DNA from: Ardenticatenales bacterium
GTDB taxonomy: Bacteria > Chloroflexota > Anaerolineae > Epilineales > Epilineaceae
Direction: 5' to 3'
Assembly (NCBI GenBank): GCA_020853525.1
Contig: JADYYS010000059.1
Location: 55,960-119,959, forward strand
DNA length: 64,000 bases
Numbering within the stretch: the stretch's first letter is position 1; each line of letters opens with the position of its first letter. Positions 1 through 8,284 of this stretch are shown piece after piece. The position numbers and the translations under genes are program-made. The notes beneath the pieces were generated by a model. The model ran no database searches, had not been told where the DNA came from, and was given only the letters and a program-made list of their open reading frames with translations.

Positions 1-2600
1 TTCGTCGGTGCCGGCGGCGGGCCGCCCGGGGTGGGCGGGTTCGGGCCGGGCGGAATCGCGGTCGGATTGTAGGGATAGGGTGTCGGGACGGCCGGGCCGC
101 CGGGCTGCCACGGGCCGTGGCTCGGGACGCCCGGGCAGCCGATGACCGGGCCGGCGAAGGCGAACGGTCCGATGATCGGGAATCCGGGACTGGCCGCCGA
201 TTCGTCGCCCGGGATGTCGACGCCGAACTGCGTCGCCGTCCGCTCGATCTTCACGACGGCCAGGCCGACGACGTTGCGGGCGATCCGATTCGCCTCGTCG
301 TACGTCAGATGCTCCCAGTAGACGGCGCTGATGACGGCCGAGCCCTTGAATCCCTCGGGCAGGATGCCCAGGTCGCCCGCCACGTCCAGGTACTCCACTT
401 GCTTCTCGTTCAGCTTCTCGCACAGGCTGTTGATCAGGCCGTTCTGGTCGTAGATGTAGATGATGAAGTCCGTGAACCCCGGCACCGGCACGACGTTGTT
501 GATCGCCAGCTCCGTGGACAGGCCGGTCCCGCGAACGTCCTTGAAAAAGCTCGGGATGCCGACCCGACCGACACCGGAGTAGAGACCGCCGTAGCCGCTG
601 CCGGTCTGCCAGTCGTACGCCCGCTGTTCGGGGAACATGGCATAGCTCATCGCCTCCAGCGCCGCCGTCCGCGTTGCGTCGCCGTACTTGGTGAGCGTCA
701 CGACGCCCGTCACGTTCGGCGCCTGGATGCCGGGCTGGCCGGGCATGAACCAGTCCTGGCTCTCGACGCGCACCGCACCCACCCAATTGCCGGGGAGCGC
801 GCTGATGATCGGCAGGAAGAAGCCGGCGCTGCCGCCCGGGCAGATCCAGTCCACGAGCGTGTTGATGATCCCGCCGGAGCGGTCGAGGAAGTAGACCTTC
901 ACCTTGGCGTTGTGGATCTGGCTGAGGTTCTGAACCTGGACGAGCGCGTCCCAGCCCTGGTACTCCGAGTACGTCAGCGGTCCGTAGGCCACCTGGCTGC
1001 CGGTCGTGAAGTACGGCGCGCCCTCATAGCTGTACTTCAGCTCGGACGGGTTGCCGGTATAGCTCATCAGGACGTCCTGGCCGATGTTGTCCACGACGAT
1101 GGACACCGGTTGGCTGGCCCGGACGTAGGCGCTGCCGACGAAGTTCGGGCCGACGCAGCTTGCCGCATCGAACTGGTGCGTCTCGCCCGGCGCCAGCGTC
1201 GCCACGTCGCAGACGCGCGGGCGGTTGCAGTCGTCCTGCGCCTTGAACCAGATCTCGAGCGACGTGCACTCGTAGCCGCCGTTCTGGATGTAGAGCCAGC
1301 TCGTGAAGCCGCCCTCGTCCGCATAGATGAGCGGAGCGAAGAACGCGAAGCCGTTGTACACGGGGTCGTACGTGCCGAGCTGCTCGTCGGCGATGCCGGC
1401 GTAGCCGCCGGTCACGTTCACGAGCGGGTTCTGGTCGCCCGGGCACTTGCGCACGACCTCGACCGCCAGGCTGGCGCCTGCATAGCGGCGGAAGTCGAAG
1501 CTGTAGGTGGTCGTCTGCCAGACGCCGTACGTGTTGAACGCCTGCTTGAAGCGCCGGTAGTTGTCGCAGTTCCCGACGACGTCATGGAAGAGCGCCTCGC
1601 ACAAGAGGTCGGCAAACACGTCGCCGCTCGGGCCGCCGGACGGGTAGGTCCCGATCGCCGGCGCGCTGAACACCATGCCGCTCTTCGATCGTCCCGGCAG
1701 CTGCGCGCCGATGAAGTTCCACGTGCTGCCCGGCGCGAGAAGCCCCGAGCACTCGACCTTGAGCGGCCCCGTGCACTGCGGCGGGCAGAAGCCCGGCGCG
1801 CCCCAGACCATGAGCAGCGCCTTCGACGGCCACGCCCCGACGTTCTGGGCTTCGATGATCGTGTTGCAGACGTTGTCGTTGGCTTCGTAGTTCAGGATCG
1901 GGAGGTGGATCTGGCGGCCGGTCGGGATCTCACAGCACGGCGGCGGCGGCACCGGCCCGCCCGGCACGACCGGCGGCGGCGGCGGCACGACCGGCCCGCC
2001 CCGCGGCCCGGTCGGCTGGTAGAACCCGAAGTCGGCGCGGCCGCTGCAGCACCACAGGAGCGAGAAGTCCCGCAGCTCGAGGTCACGCGAAGTCGGCGTC
2101 GTCGGAACGTACTTCTCGTCGACGGCCACGACCTCGACATGATAGACGGGGCCGAGCGGCAGGAGCGGGAAGCGATAGTACCCATCCTGATTGGTGACGG
2201 TCTCGCCGATCACCTGCCCGGTCTGGGCATCCGACAGCCGCACGACGACGTTCGGCAGCCGCCAGTCGCCGCTGTTCGACTCGTAACGCCCGTTGCGGTT
2301 GTTGTCCACGTAGCTGTTGCCGACGACCTTCAACGCCGTGCAGCGCGTGAAGTCGTCGTTCGGCGTGTCGCCCTCCGCCGGCCGGACGCCGGGCGGCATC
2401 TCGGCGCCGCTCGGCCCGCTCGGGCAGTTCGGCGTCGCCTCGGCTTGCGGCGCCGCGGCCCGTGGATCACTCACCTGTGCATCGTCGGCTGCGCGGACGG
2501 CGACGCCGCCACTGCTGTTCGCCCCGAACATGAATGCGCCGAATGTGAACGCCGCGATTCCCCACGCTGCCGGAGCAACGCGCCCCAGTCGCTTGACCAT
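1..2600 (-). CDS. Secreted SdrD/Cna-B-type surface protein, C-terminus cut by window edge
   Basis: The ORF track misses this gene because its stop lies outside the window. Reading the minus strand from ATG at 2600 gives about 866 codons with no stop. A GGAG ribosome site lies 8 nt upstream. The N-terminus (MVKRLGRVAPAAWG...) looks like a signal peptide. Residues about 88-170 (VVGNSYVDNNRNG to DGYYRFPLLPLG) match SdrD/Cna-B or carboxypeptidase-regulatory beta-sandwich repeats. A Pro-rich linker (VPPPPPVVPGG) follows near residue 205, then a long extracellular region rich in paired Cys and Gly with the motif HLPILNY. The visible end is again Pro/Gly/Thr-rich (PTPYPYNPTAIPPG), as in linkers before a surface anchor. 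It is probably a cell-surface or secreted protein; its ligand is unknown. The overlapping plus-strand 856-aa ORF is its shadow. Confidence 0.8.
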   Translation of the reverse strand, partial: MVKRLGRVAPAAWGIAAFTFGAFMFGANSSGGVAVRAADDAQVSDPRAAAPQAEATPNCPSGPSGAEMPPGVRPAEGDTPNDDFTRCTALKVVGNSYVDNNRNGRYESNSGDWRLPNVVVRLSDAQTGQVIGETVTNQDGYYRFPLLPLGPVYHVEVVAVDEKYVPTTPTSRDLELRDFSLLWCCSGRADFGFYQPTGPRGGPVVPPPPPVVPGGPVPPPPCCEIPTGRQIHLPILNYEANDNVCNTIIEAQNVGAWPSKALLMVWGAPGFCPPQCTGPLKVECSGLLAPGSTWNFIGAQLPGRSKSGMVFSAPAIGTYPSGGPSGDVFADLLCEALFHDVVGNCDNYRRFKQAFNTYGVWQTTTYSFDFRRYAGASLAVEVVRKCPGDQNPLVNVTGGYAGIADEQLGTYDPVYNGFAFFAPLIYADEGGFTSWLYIQNGGYECTSLEIWFKAQDDCNRPRVCDVATLAPGETHQFDAASCVGPNFVGSAYVRASQPVSIVVDNIGQDVLMSYTGNPSELKYSYEGAPYFTTGSQVAYGPLTYSEYQGWDALVQVQNLSQIHNAKVKVYFLDRSGGIINTLVDWICPGGSAGFFLPIISALPGNWVGAVRVESQDWFMPGQPGIQAPNVTGVVTLTKYGDATRTAALEAMSYAMFPEQRAYDWQTGSGYGGLYSGVGRVGIPSFFKDVRGTGLSTELAINNVVPVPGFTDFIIYIYDQNGLINSLCEKLNEKQVEYLDVAGDLGILPEGFKGSAVISAVYWEHLTYDEANRIARNVVGLAVVKIERTATQFGVDIPGDESAASPGFPIIGPFAFAGPVIGCPGVPSHGPWQPGGPAVPTPYPYNPTAIPPGPNPPTPGGPPPAPT

Positions 2601-2734
2601 TGCCCACTCCTGATGATGCCAAGTACATCGGGTCGACGGTTGATGCGTCGACAGCGGCGGGCAGGCGCGCGACTTCGGGGGGGATAACGGCGGCCGGACA
2701 ATCCGTGTTACGCCCGGCTAACCAGGCACGCACG

Positions 2735-3047
2735 TGATGCGACAACCACCGATCCCCGCCCCCCCGTATTCGCCGACCACCATCCCCGGCCCACACGCAT
2801 TCGCCGACCACCATCCCCGGCCCACACCCGCCCCACCGGCCCACACGAACCCGGGCACGATCGTCTCGTTGGGTGGCGGGGAGAGGATGGCCCGGGGCCT
2901 ACGGGGCAGGCACGGGGACCTGCCCCTACCGGGCGTCGATTGCGTGTGGGCCGGGGATGGTGGTCGGCGATTGCGTGTGGGCCGGGGATGGGTGGGTCGG
3001 CGAATACGGGGGGGCCGTTGTAGGTGGGGATCGGCGCTTGCGACGAC
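2735..3047. repeat. Large inverted repeat around a REP palindrome, upstream of RAYT gene
   Basis: This 400-base gap holds a composite repeat. On the left, two direct copies of a unit of about 30 bp (GCCGACCACCATCCCCGGCC...) lie at 2775-2830. On the right, two inverted copies (GGCCGGGGATGGTGGTCGGC) lie at 2945-3000. The outer flanks (CCCCCCCGTATTCG and CGAATACGGGGGGGCC) are also mutually inverted. At the centre, 2903-2929 carries a hairpin with arms GGGGCAGG/CCTGCCCC that ends in CCTAC, so the minus strand reads GTAGGGGC at its foot. Near-identical copies of the central hairpin occur twice at 42130-42310. The layout is that of a REP/BIME cluster next to its transposase. Confidence 0.75.
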
Positions 3048-3113
3048 ATCGTGTCGCGAGCGTGTCCGAATCGCCGTTGTCGGTGAGATCGGAGTGCGGG
3101 TAGGCTCGGAGCC

Positions 3114-3614
3114 ATGAAGGATGGCGAGCGATGGCGCCGGCGGTCGATCCGGTTGCTGTGTTACGACTACGCGGCGGCGGGTGCGTACTTCGTTACGATC
3201 GTCACACAGGACAGGGCGCCAATCCTCGGGACGGTCGTCAACGGGCGGGCGAAGTGCACGGTGGCGGGCCGGATGGTATGGGAAGTCTGGAGTGCGCTGC
3301 CGTCGGTCTATCCGTGCGTACAGGTCGACACGTTCGTCGTCATGCCCGACCACGTGCATGGAATACTCGTTCTTGCGCCCAGGGTGATGTCGGATGATGA
3401 GGCGCTCGAGGTGATATCGTTGCCAACGATCGTCGGTTTGTTCAAGTCGATGACAACGAAACATTACATCGATGGCGTCAATACGCACGGATGGCCATCA
3501 TTTCGCGTACGGCTGTGGCAGCGAAACTACTACGAACGCATCGTCCGCGATGACGACGCGCTCGATCGCATCCGCCGCTACATCCTCGCGAACCCGGCTC
3601 AATGGCGTCGTTGA
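3114..3614 (+). CDS. REP-associated tyrosine transposase (RAYT, TnpA_REP, Y1/HUH family)
   Basis: This 166-residue protein has the hallmarks of the RAYT branch of IS200/IS605-type Y1 transposases. The N-terminal RRSIRLLCYDY is followed by YFVTIVTQDR, the metal-binding HUH motif MPDHVHG at residues 78-83 (His80, His82), and a C-terminal block LWQRNYYERIVRDDDALDRIRRYI, where Tyr139/140 is the likely nucleophile. RAYTs are usually single-copy domesticated transposases that process REP hairpins bearing a 5-prime GTAG. The gene is intact and lies directly beside a REP cluster with that foot, which supports the call. No flanking IS ends are visible, so it is not an ordinary insertion sequence. The start at 3114 lacks a strong ribosome site; ATG 3132 is an alternative. 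Confidence 0.88.
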   Translation: MKDGERWRRRSIRLLCYDYAAAGAYFVTIVTQDRAPILGTVVNGRAKCTVAGRMVWEVWSALPSVYPCVQVDTFVVMPDHVHGILVLAPRVMSDDEALEVISLPTIVGLFKSMTTKHYIDGVNTHGWPSFRVRLWQRNYYERIVRDDDALDRIRRYILANPAQWRR

Positions 3615-3789
3615 TCGCGCGACGGACCGTGGGTGATCGGCGCCGGAACCATCCACGGTTCGGACCGGAACCTTCTACGGTTTCGGGCAAGATCATGGAC
3701 GATCCGGTGACGAACGACCTGTGGAACGCGCCGCTCGCCCGATCCGTCGATCCGGCCGACACGGGCGGATGCCGCCGGTGAGACGCACG

Positions 3790-3822
3790 AAAAGGCGGGG
3801 GCTGCCGAAGCAACCCCCGCCC
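3790..3822 (-). terminator. Rho-independent terminator with UUCG loop
   Basis: On the minus strand GGCGGGGGTTGC pairs with GCAGCCCCCGCC around a TTCG tetraloop, giving a 12-bp stem with one G-T wobble. It is followed by TTTT. It would end transcription of the secreted-protein gene that stops at 3969. The bases between 3615 and 3790 hold only a short degenerate direct repeat (CCGGAACCnTCnACGGTT) and no gene. Confidence 0.8.
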
Positions 3823-3893
3823 TTCACGATCCGATCATCGACCAGCCCTGCGCCCTGCCGCACCCATGCGGTCAAGCGGCCGACGCAAGAGGG

Positions 3894-3972
3894 CTAGTAC
3901 ACCACCACTGAACATGCCTTGGGCGGCGACCAGATTGGGGAGTCCCAAGAATCTACAGTGGTGCTGTACTAG
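3894..3972. mobile_element. MITE-like 79-bp element with 17-bp terminal inverted repeats
   Basis: The ends CTAGTACACCACCACTG (3894-3910) and CAGTGGTGCTGTACTAG (3956-3972) are inverted repeats with one mismatch. An inner pair, CTTGGG/CCCAAG, would form a second stem, so the single strand folds into a nested hairpin. It contains no gene. The right end overlaps the TAG stop codon of the neighbouring secreted-protein gene. Size, inverted ends and lack of coding capacity fit a miniature inverted-repeat element; a folded 3-prime mRNA structure is the alternative. The parent transposase is not in the window. Confidence 0.6.
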
Positions 3973-4862
3973 TACCGCATCCAGTACCCCTGCCACTGCC
4001 ACTGCGACTGGTAGCACCGGCAGTTGTTGTTGTAGGCGTACCGGCTCTGCCACAGGTAGCCCGGCCGGTAGCCGACGGTCGATCCGTAGCACTGGTTCGT
4101 GTACGAGCGGAGCGTCGGCACCCACTGCTGGCACCCCTGCTGGTAGGGCAGGTAGTACCACATGCCCTGGCTCTGGTAGCAGCTGTTGTTCAGCTGGTTG
4201 CCGTTGTAGCCGTAGAAGTAGGCCAGGTTGGAGCTGATCCACGGCTGGCGGATGTAGGCCGCCATGCTGTTGCAGAGGTTGTAGTAGTTGTTGGAGTACT
4301 GGCGGTAGACGTTGTAGCTGTTGTAGAACATCGCGCCGGTGTTGTAGCCGTAGGCGCTCCAGTTGTCCGGCGAGGCGCCCGACAGCATCGATGCGCCCCC
4401 GAGCGCGGCGTCGCTCGCCGCGCCGTCGCCTTCGGTCACGGCGCCGCCCGGACCGGGCAGGCCGATGACCGGGTTGACCGCGCCGTCGGGCAGCGCTGCC
4501 ATCGTCACCTCGAAGTCGGGCGACAGCGTGACCTCGCCGCGCTCGATGAGCGTGTTCGAGTCCGCCATGGCCGCACGGTAGTCGTCCAGGTACGCCTGGC
4601 TCACGCCGAGCGTCTCGGCCGTCGCGTCGTCACGGAGCTGCATCGTGCCGTCTTCGGCGACGTACAGGTACGGCTCCATCCGCTGGACGAGGTCGAGTAC
4701 GTCGGCCATTTCGGCCGCGTCGACGATGTGGGCGGCGTCCATGCGCTCGGTCTGCGCCGGGACACCGGCGGGCGCCATCTGCGCCTGGGCGGTGCCGGCC
4801 GCGAATCCAGCCGTGCCAAGCACGGCGGCCGCGGCGACAAACAGCAAGTGGGTCCGGTTCAT
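3969..4862 (-). CDS. Secreted Tyr/Asn/Gln-rich protein of unknown function
   Basis: The start is ATG 4862, with GGAGG about 10 nt upstream and a clear signal peptide (MNRTHLLFVAAAAVLGTAGFAAGTAQA). The 366-aa track ORF extends too far upstream. Of 297 residues, about the first 190 are acidic, mixed sequence with DAAHIVDAAEMADVLDLVQ. The last 110 are extremely rich in Tyr, Asn, Gln, Trp and Cys (for example YNSYNVYRQYSNNYYNL and WQSRYAYNNNCRCYQSQ). Such composition is seen in secreted adhesive or amyloid-like proteins, but no family is recognised. The stop codon lies inside the MITE-like repeat and a strong terminator follows 150 nt downstream, so it is probably monocistronic. Confidence 0.75.
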   Translation of the reverse strand: MNRTHLLFVAAAAVLGTAGFAAGTAQAQMAPAGVPAQTERMDAAHIVDAAEMADVLDLVQRMEPYLYVAEDGTMQLRDDATAETLGVSQAYLDDYRAAMADSNTLIERGEVTLSPDFEVTMAALPDGAVNPVIGLPGPGGAVTEGDGAASDAALGGASMLSGASPDNWSAYGYNTGAMFYNSYNVYRQYSNNYYNLCNSMAAYIRQPWISSNLAYFYGYNGNQLNNSCYQSQGMWYYLPYQQGCQQWVPTLRSYTNQCYGSTVGYRPGYLWQSRYAYNNNCRCYQSQWQWQGYWMRY

Positions 4863-5077
4863 CAGGTCATACCTCCATCGGGAAACCAGGGTGCCTTGGC
4901 GGCGGACGGACGGATGGGCAGGAGCTCGACCGATGGTCGATGCCGCCCGTTGAGGCGGCAGACCCGACGCCGGATAGGATAGCAGGATTCGTGCGATCCC
5001 TGAAGGGCGAACGCGATACCGACGATCATGGGCGGACGCGCCTCCAGGCAACCCATGCCCGGCCGTCATGCCCTCAG

Positions 5078-6430
5078 CTAACGGCGGCGCGCCGACCCCG
5101 TTACGCGGTCCGGCCGCTGCCGAAACCGTTCGAACACCTCCGACGCCTCGGCCGGGTCATGGTCCACCTGGAGGAAGCCGTCGGCGTCCAGGCGCGCGCC
5201 CGCCGCGACGAGCGCGCCGCCGACGACGTTGGCTGCCCGCAACACCAGGCCGTCCGGACCGGCAGCCGCCGTCACCCCCGGCAGCGGAAGCCCGACGCCG
5301 CCGAGCCCACGCCAGCCGTTCACCGGATGGCACGCCACGAAGCCCGCCGCGCCGCGCGGTGCCCAGCCGACGCACAGCTCGACGCCCGTGGTCTCGACGA
5401 ACGCGCGCGCCAGCATCGGCGGCACGGGCCCGCCGACCAGCCAGCCACGGACGGACCGCAGCTCGGCTTGCGGGAGCTCGGGCGCCGCCACCAGCCGTGC
5501 CACGGCGGCGACGTCGGACACGACCCAGGCGGGCCGAAAGTAGCGGAGCGCATCCACGGCATCCGCCGGCTGCCACGATCCGGGCAGTGCCACGCGCGCC
5601 CGCAGCGCCGGTGCCGCGCCGAGCGCGGCGACGACGCCGAGCGGTGACGCCAGCGGCGCGAGGACGAGCCACGTGTCGTCACCCGGGCTGGTGTCCGTGA
5701 GCCAGGCCGTCATCATCTGCGCCCCGGCCGCGAGCTCGGGCGCGCCGTAGCGCACACCGTCGACCTCGATCGCCCCCGCCCGCACGGCCTCGTCGGCGGT
5801 AGGCGACGCCGGACCGTCGCCGGCGACCCAGCGCTGCCATGGGACGGCGTTCGGGAAGGCGGCAACGGGACGGTGCATCCGATTGCCGTCCCCAAGGCGG
5901 GCCAGCAACCGCAGCCCGAAGCGCAGCTCGCGCAGCGGGTCGACGGTGACGATCCGGGGAAGCGGCCCCCCCGACCGTTGCATCGCCTGTGCGAACGGCA
6001 GCGCCTCCCGGTCGAGGATGATCGCCAGCGGTGCGCCGAGCCGAACGCTCAGCTCCGCAGCGGCGGACACGTCGGCGCCGTCGACCGGCGCCACGACGCG
6101 GCCCGCCCTGAGCCCGCCGACGACGACGGCGAGCAGCGTCGGCCCGGGCGGAAGCGCCACGAGGATCGGCCGCCCGTCCGCCGCGGGCTCACGGCCCAGC
6201 GCCGCGGCCACGGCGTCGGCCAACGCGTTCAGCGCAGCGTAGTGCAGTGCCCGCCGCCCATCCGTGACGGCCGGGAACGTCGGCGCGACGGCGGCAGCGT
6301 CGGCGAGGATGCCTGCGAAGTCCCCCGCGGCGGCGTCAAGGGCGTACGGCACGCCGGGCTCGTAGTGCGCGAGCCAGGGCGTCTGGGGCGGCCCTGTGCG
6401 TTCGCGATTGTCGGGATTGGACTTCGACAT
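5078..6430 (-). CDS. Degenerate acyl-CoA synthetase-like (ANL superfamily) protein
   Basis: The start MSKSNPDNRE at 6430 is followed by PWLAHYEPGVPYALD, the usual N-terminus of FadD-type long-chain fatty-acid CoA ligases. The alignable fold continues (ALHYAALNALADAVAAALG, ILVALPPGP, VVGGLRAGRVVAPVD, APLASPLGVVAALG). However, the ATP-binding loop YTSGTTGxPKG that should precede APLASPLG is absent, and the small C-terminal lid domain with its catalytic Lys is missing. At 450 residues it is about 100 shorter than FadD. It is probably a non-catalytic paralogue or a decaying gene, although the reading frame is intact. It is divergent from rpsB, with about 290 bp of shared upstream DNA. Confidence 0.65.
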   Translation of the reverse strand: MSKSNPDNRERTGPPQTPWLAHYEPGVPYALDAAAGDFAGILADAAAVAPTFPAVTDGRRALHYAALNALADAVAAALGREPAADGRPILVALPPGPTLLAVVVGGLRAGRVVAPVDGADVSAAAELSVRLGAPLAIILDREALPFAQAMQRSGGPLPRIVTVDPLRELRFGLRLLARLGDGNRMHRPVAAFPNAVPWQRWVAGDGPASPTADEAVRAGAIEVDGVRYGAPELAAGAQMMTAWLTDTSPGDDTWLVLAPLASPLGVVAALGAAPALRARVALPGSWQPADAVDALRYFRPAWVVSDVAAVARLVAAPELPQAELRSVRGWLVGGPVPPMLARAFVETTGVELCVGWAPRGAAGFVACHPVNGWRGLGGVGLPLPGVTAAAGPDGLVLRAANVVGGALVAAGARLDADGFLQVDHDPAEASEVFERFRQRPDRVTGSARRR

Positions 6431-6584
6431 GGGAAACCGATCCTGCGAGCAGGGGGCGATTCGTTCCGGCAGGGGGACGATCACAGGCGTCGATCGTCGA
6501 GGCCGCCCGCGGCCGACTTTGGCCGGCGACGCACGGCACGCGAGCCGGCGCACGCTAACGCTACCACGACCGAAGGCGACTGTG

Positions 6585-6590
6585 TATAAT
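6585..6590 (+). promoter_or_regulatory. -10 element of the rpsB operon promoter
   Basis: A perfect TATAAT stands out in otherwise GC-rich DNA, 131 bp before the rpsB start. No good -35 hexamer is found 16-18 bp upstream (TACCAC at best). Nothing else in the gap resembles a leader gene. Confidence 0.55.
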
Positions 6591-6720
6591 GCCCGATCGG
6601 CCTGCCGGATGCGTCCGCGGCCGAGCGCATCCGCGCGCCATCTCACACGCCTCCCACCCTTCGTGACCGGCCGAGCGCCGGCCCTGGGCGGCGGACGACG
6701 AACGAAAGGGACCGAATTCG

Positions 6721-7509
6721 ATGAGCCTGGCCACGATGAAAGAGCTGTTGGAAGCGGGTGTCCACTTCGGACACTACACGCGCCGTTGGAACCCGAAGAT
6801 GCGCCCGTTCATCTTCACCGAGCGCAACGGGATCCACATTCTCGACCTCGCGCAGACCGTCGAGAAGCTGACGGAGGCGACCGATGCGGTGCGCGCCGTG
6901 GCGGCGAGGGGCGGCACCGTGCTGTTCGTCGGCACGAAGAAGCAGGCGGCGAGCAGCTTGCAGGAAGCGGCTGATCGCTGCGGTTCGCCGTACGTCATCG
7001 ACCGCTGGCTCGGCGGGATGCTGACGAACTGGCAGACGATGCGCGCACGCGTCGGCACGCTCCTCGACCTCGAGAACCGGCGCGACCGCGGCGAGTTCGC
7101 GATGCTCTCCAAGCGCGAGCAGCTGACGATCGAGCGCAAGATCGAGAAGCTGAACAAGCGTCTCGGCGGCATCAAGCACATGCACGACCTGCCCGACATC
7201 ATGTATGTGGTCGACACCCGGCGCGAGCATCTCGCCGTCGGCGAGGCGAACAAGCTCAAGGTGCCGATCGCCGCGATCGTCGACACGAACTGCGACCCGG
7301 ACCCGATCACGTACGTGATCCCGTCCAACGACGACGCGATCCGCGCGCTCAAGTTGATCACGGACAAGATCGCCGACGCGATCATCGAGGGCCGGACGGA
7401 GCGCGAGAGCACCGCCGGAGACGGCGGGCCGAGCGACGACGTCGACACGACGAAGCGGGTGTACGACCCGTTCGACGACGAGGCGGTCGAGGACGACGAC
7501 GAGGACTAG
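6721..7509 (+). CDS. rpsB: 30S ribosomal protein S2
   Basis: The 262-residue S2 begins [27 protein letters not shown], the canonical N-terminus. Family motifs follow: [58 protein letters not shown] and [13 protein letters not shown]. The C-terminal tail after residue 225 is acidic and lineage-variable. S2 binds the head-body junction of the 30S subunit. It is the first gene of the conserved translation and envelope operon rpsB-tsf-pyrH-frr-uppS-cdsA. Confidence 0.97.
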   Translation: MSLATMKELLEAGVHFGHYTRRWNPKMRPFIFTERNGIHILDLAQTVEKLTEATDAVRAVAARGGTVLFVGTKKQAASSLQEAADRCGSPYVIDRWLGGMLTNWQTMRARVGTLLDLENRRDRGEFAMLSKREQLTIERKIEKLNKRLGGIKHMHDLPDIMYVVDTRREHLAVGEANKLKVPIAAIVDTNCDPDPITYVIPSNDDAIRALKLITDKIADAIIEGRTERESTAGDGGPSDDVDTTKRVYDPFDDEAVEDDDED

Positions 7510-7631
7510 CCGTCCGGCCGTCCGCCGGTTGTCGTCGTTTGGACAGATGAACCCCCTGATTTCACGAGAGACGACCGTCCGGCATGCCGGGCGGCCGTGA
7601 CACGGCACGCCAGACAAGGAGCACAGATACG

Positions 7632-8231
7632 ATGGTCACCACAGACATGATCCGCCAGCTGCGTGAGCGCACCGGCGCGGGCATCCTGGATGCCAAGAAG
7701 GCCCTCGACGCGAACGACGGCGACATCGAGAAGGCGATCCAGCAGCTGCGGGAGCAGGGCTTGGCCAAGGCGGCCAAGAAGGCGATGCGCGAGGCGGCCG
7801 AGGGCCGGGTCTACAGCTACATCCACGGGGATCCGGGCCGCGTCGGCGTCCTCGTCGAGGTGAACTGCGAGACGGATTTCGTCGCCCGCACGCCGACGTT
7901 CCAGGCGCTGTGTCACAGCATCGCGCTGCAGATCGCGGCGGCGAATCCGAGCTTCGTCTCGCCGGACGAGATTCCGGCCGAGGTGCTGGAGAACGAGCGC
8001 TACACGCTCCTCAAGCAGCTCGAGGGCGAGAACAAGCCGGCCGAGATCAAGGACAAGATCGTCGCGGGCAAGATTGAGAAGTGGTTCACGGAGGCCGCGC
8101 TGCTGCGCCAGCCGTTCATCAAGGACGACAGCCAGACCGTGCAGGACATCGTCATGGCCGCCATCGCCGAGCTCGGTGAGAACATCGTCATCCGCCGATT
8201 CAGCCGCTTCGTGCTCGGCGAGCAGGCATAG
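7632..8231 (+). CDS. tsf: Translation elongation factor Ts
   Basis: EF-Ts exchanges GDP for GTP on EF-Tu. The true start is MVTTDMIRQLRERTGAGILDAKKAL at ATG 7632, with AGGAG about 10 nt upstream; the 7584 start in the track only adds an unrelated leader. The N-terminal UBA-like domain is followed by the core signature VNCETDFVARTPTFQ. At 199 residues it is the short form lacking part of the dimerisation domain found in the longer E. coli protein. It is second in the operon, 122 bp after rpsB. Confidence 0.96.
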   Translation: MVTTDMIRQLRERTGAGILDAKKALDANDGDIEKAIQQLREQGLAKAAKKAMREAAEGRVYSYIHGDPGRVGVLVEVNCETDFVARTPTFQALCHSIALQIAAANPSFVSPDEIPAEVLENERYTLLKQLEGENKPAEIKDKIVAGKIEKWFTEAALLRQPFIKDDSQTVQDIVMAAIAELGENIVIRRFSRFVLGEQA

Positions 8232-8284
8232 CCCGGCGGTGGCGTAACGTTCGGACGTCAGCCATCGACGGCACGGAGGAAGCA

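Noticed and set aside
117-2687. 856-residue plus-strand ORF
   Set aside because: Arg/Asp/Val-rich antisense shadow of the minus-strand surface protein, which has a signal peptide, a ribosome site and a domain match.
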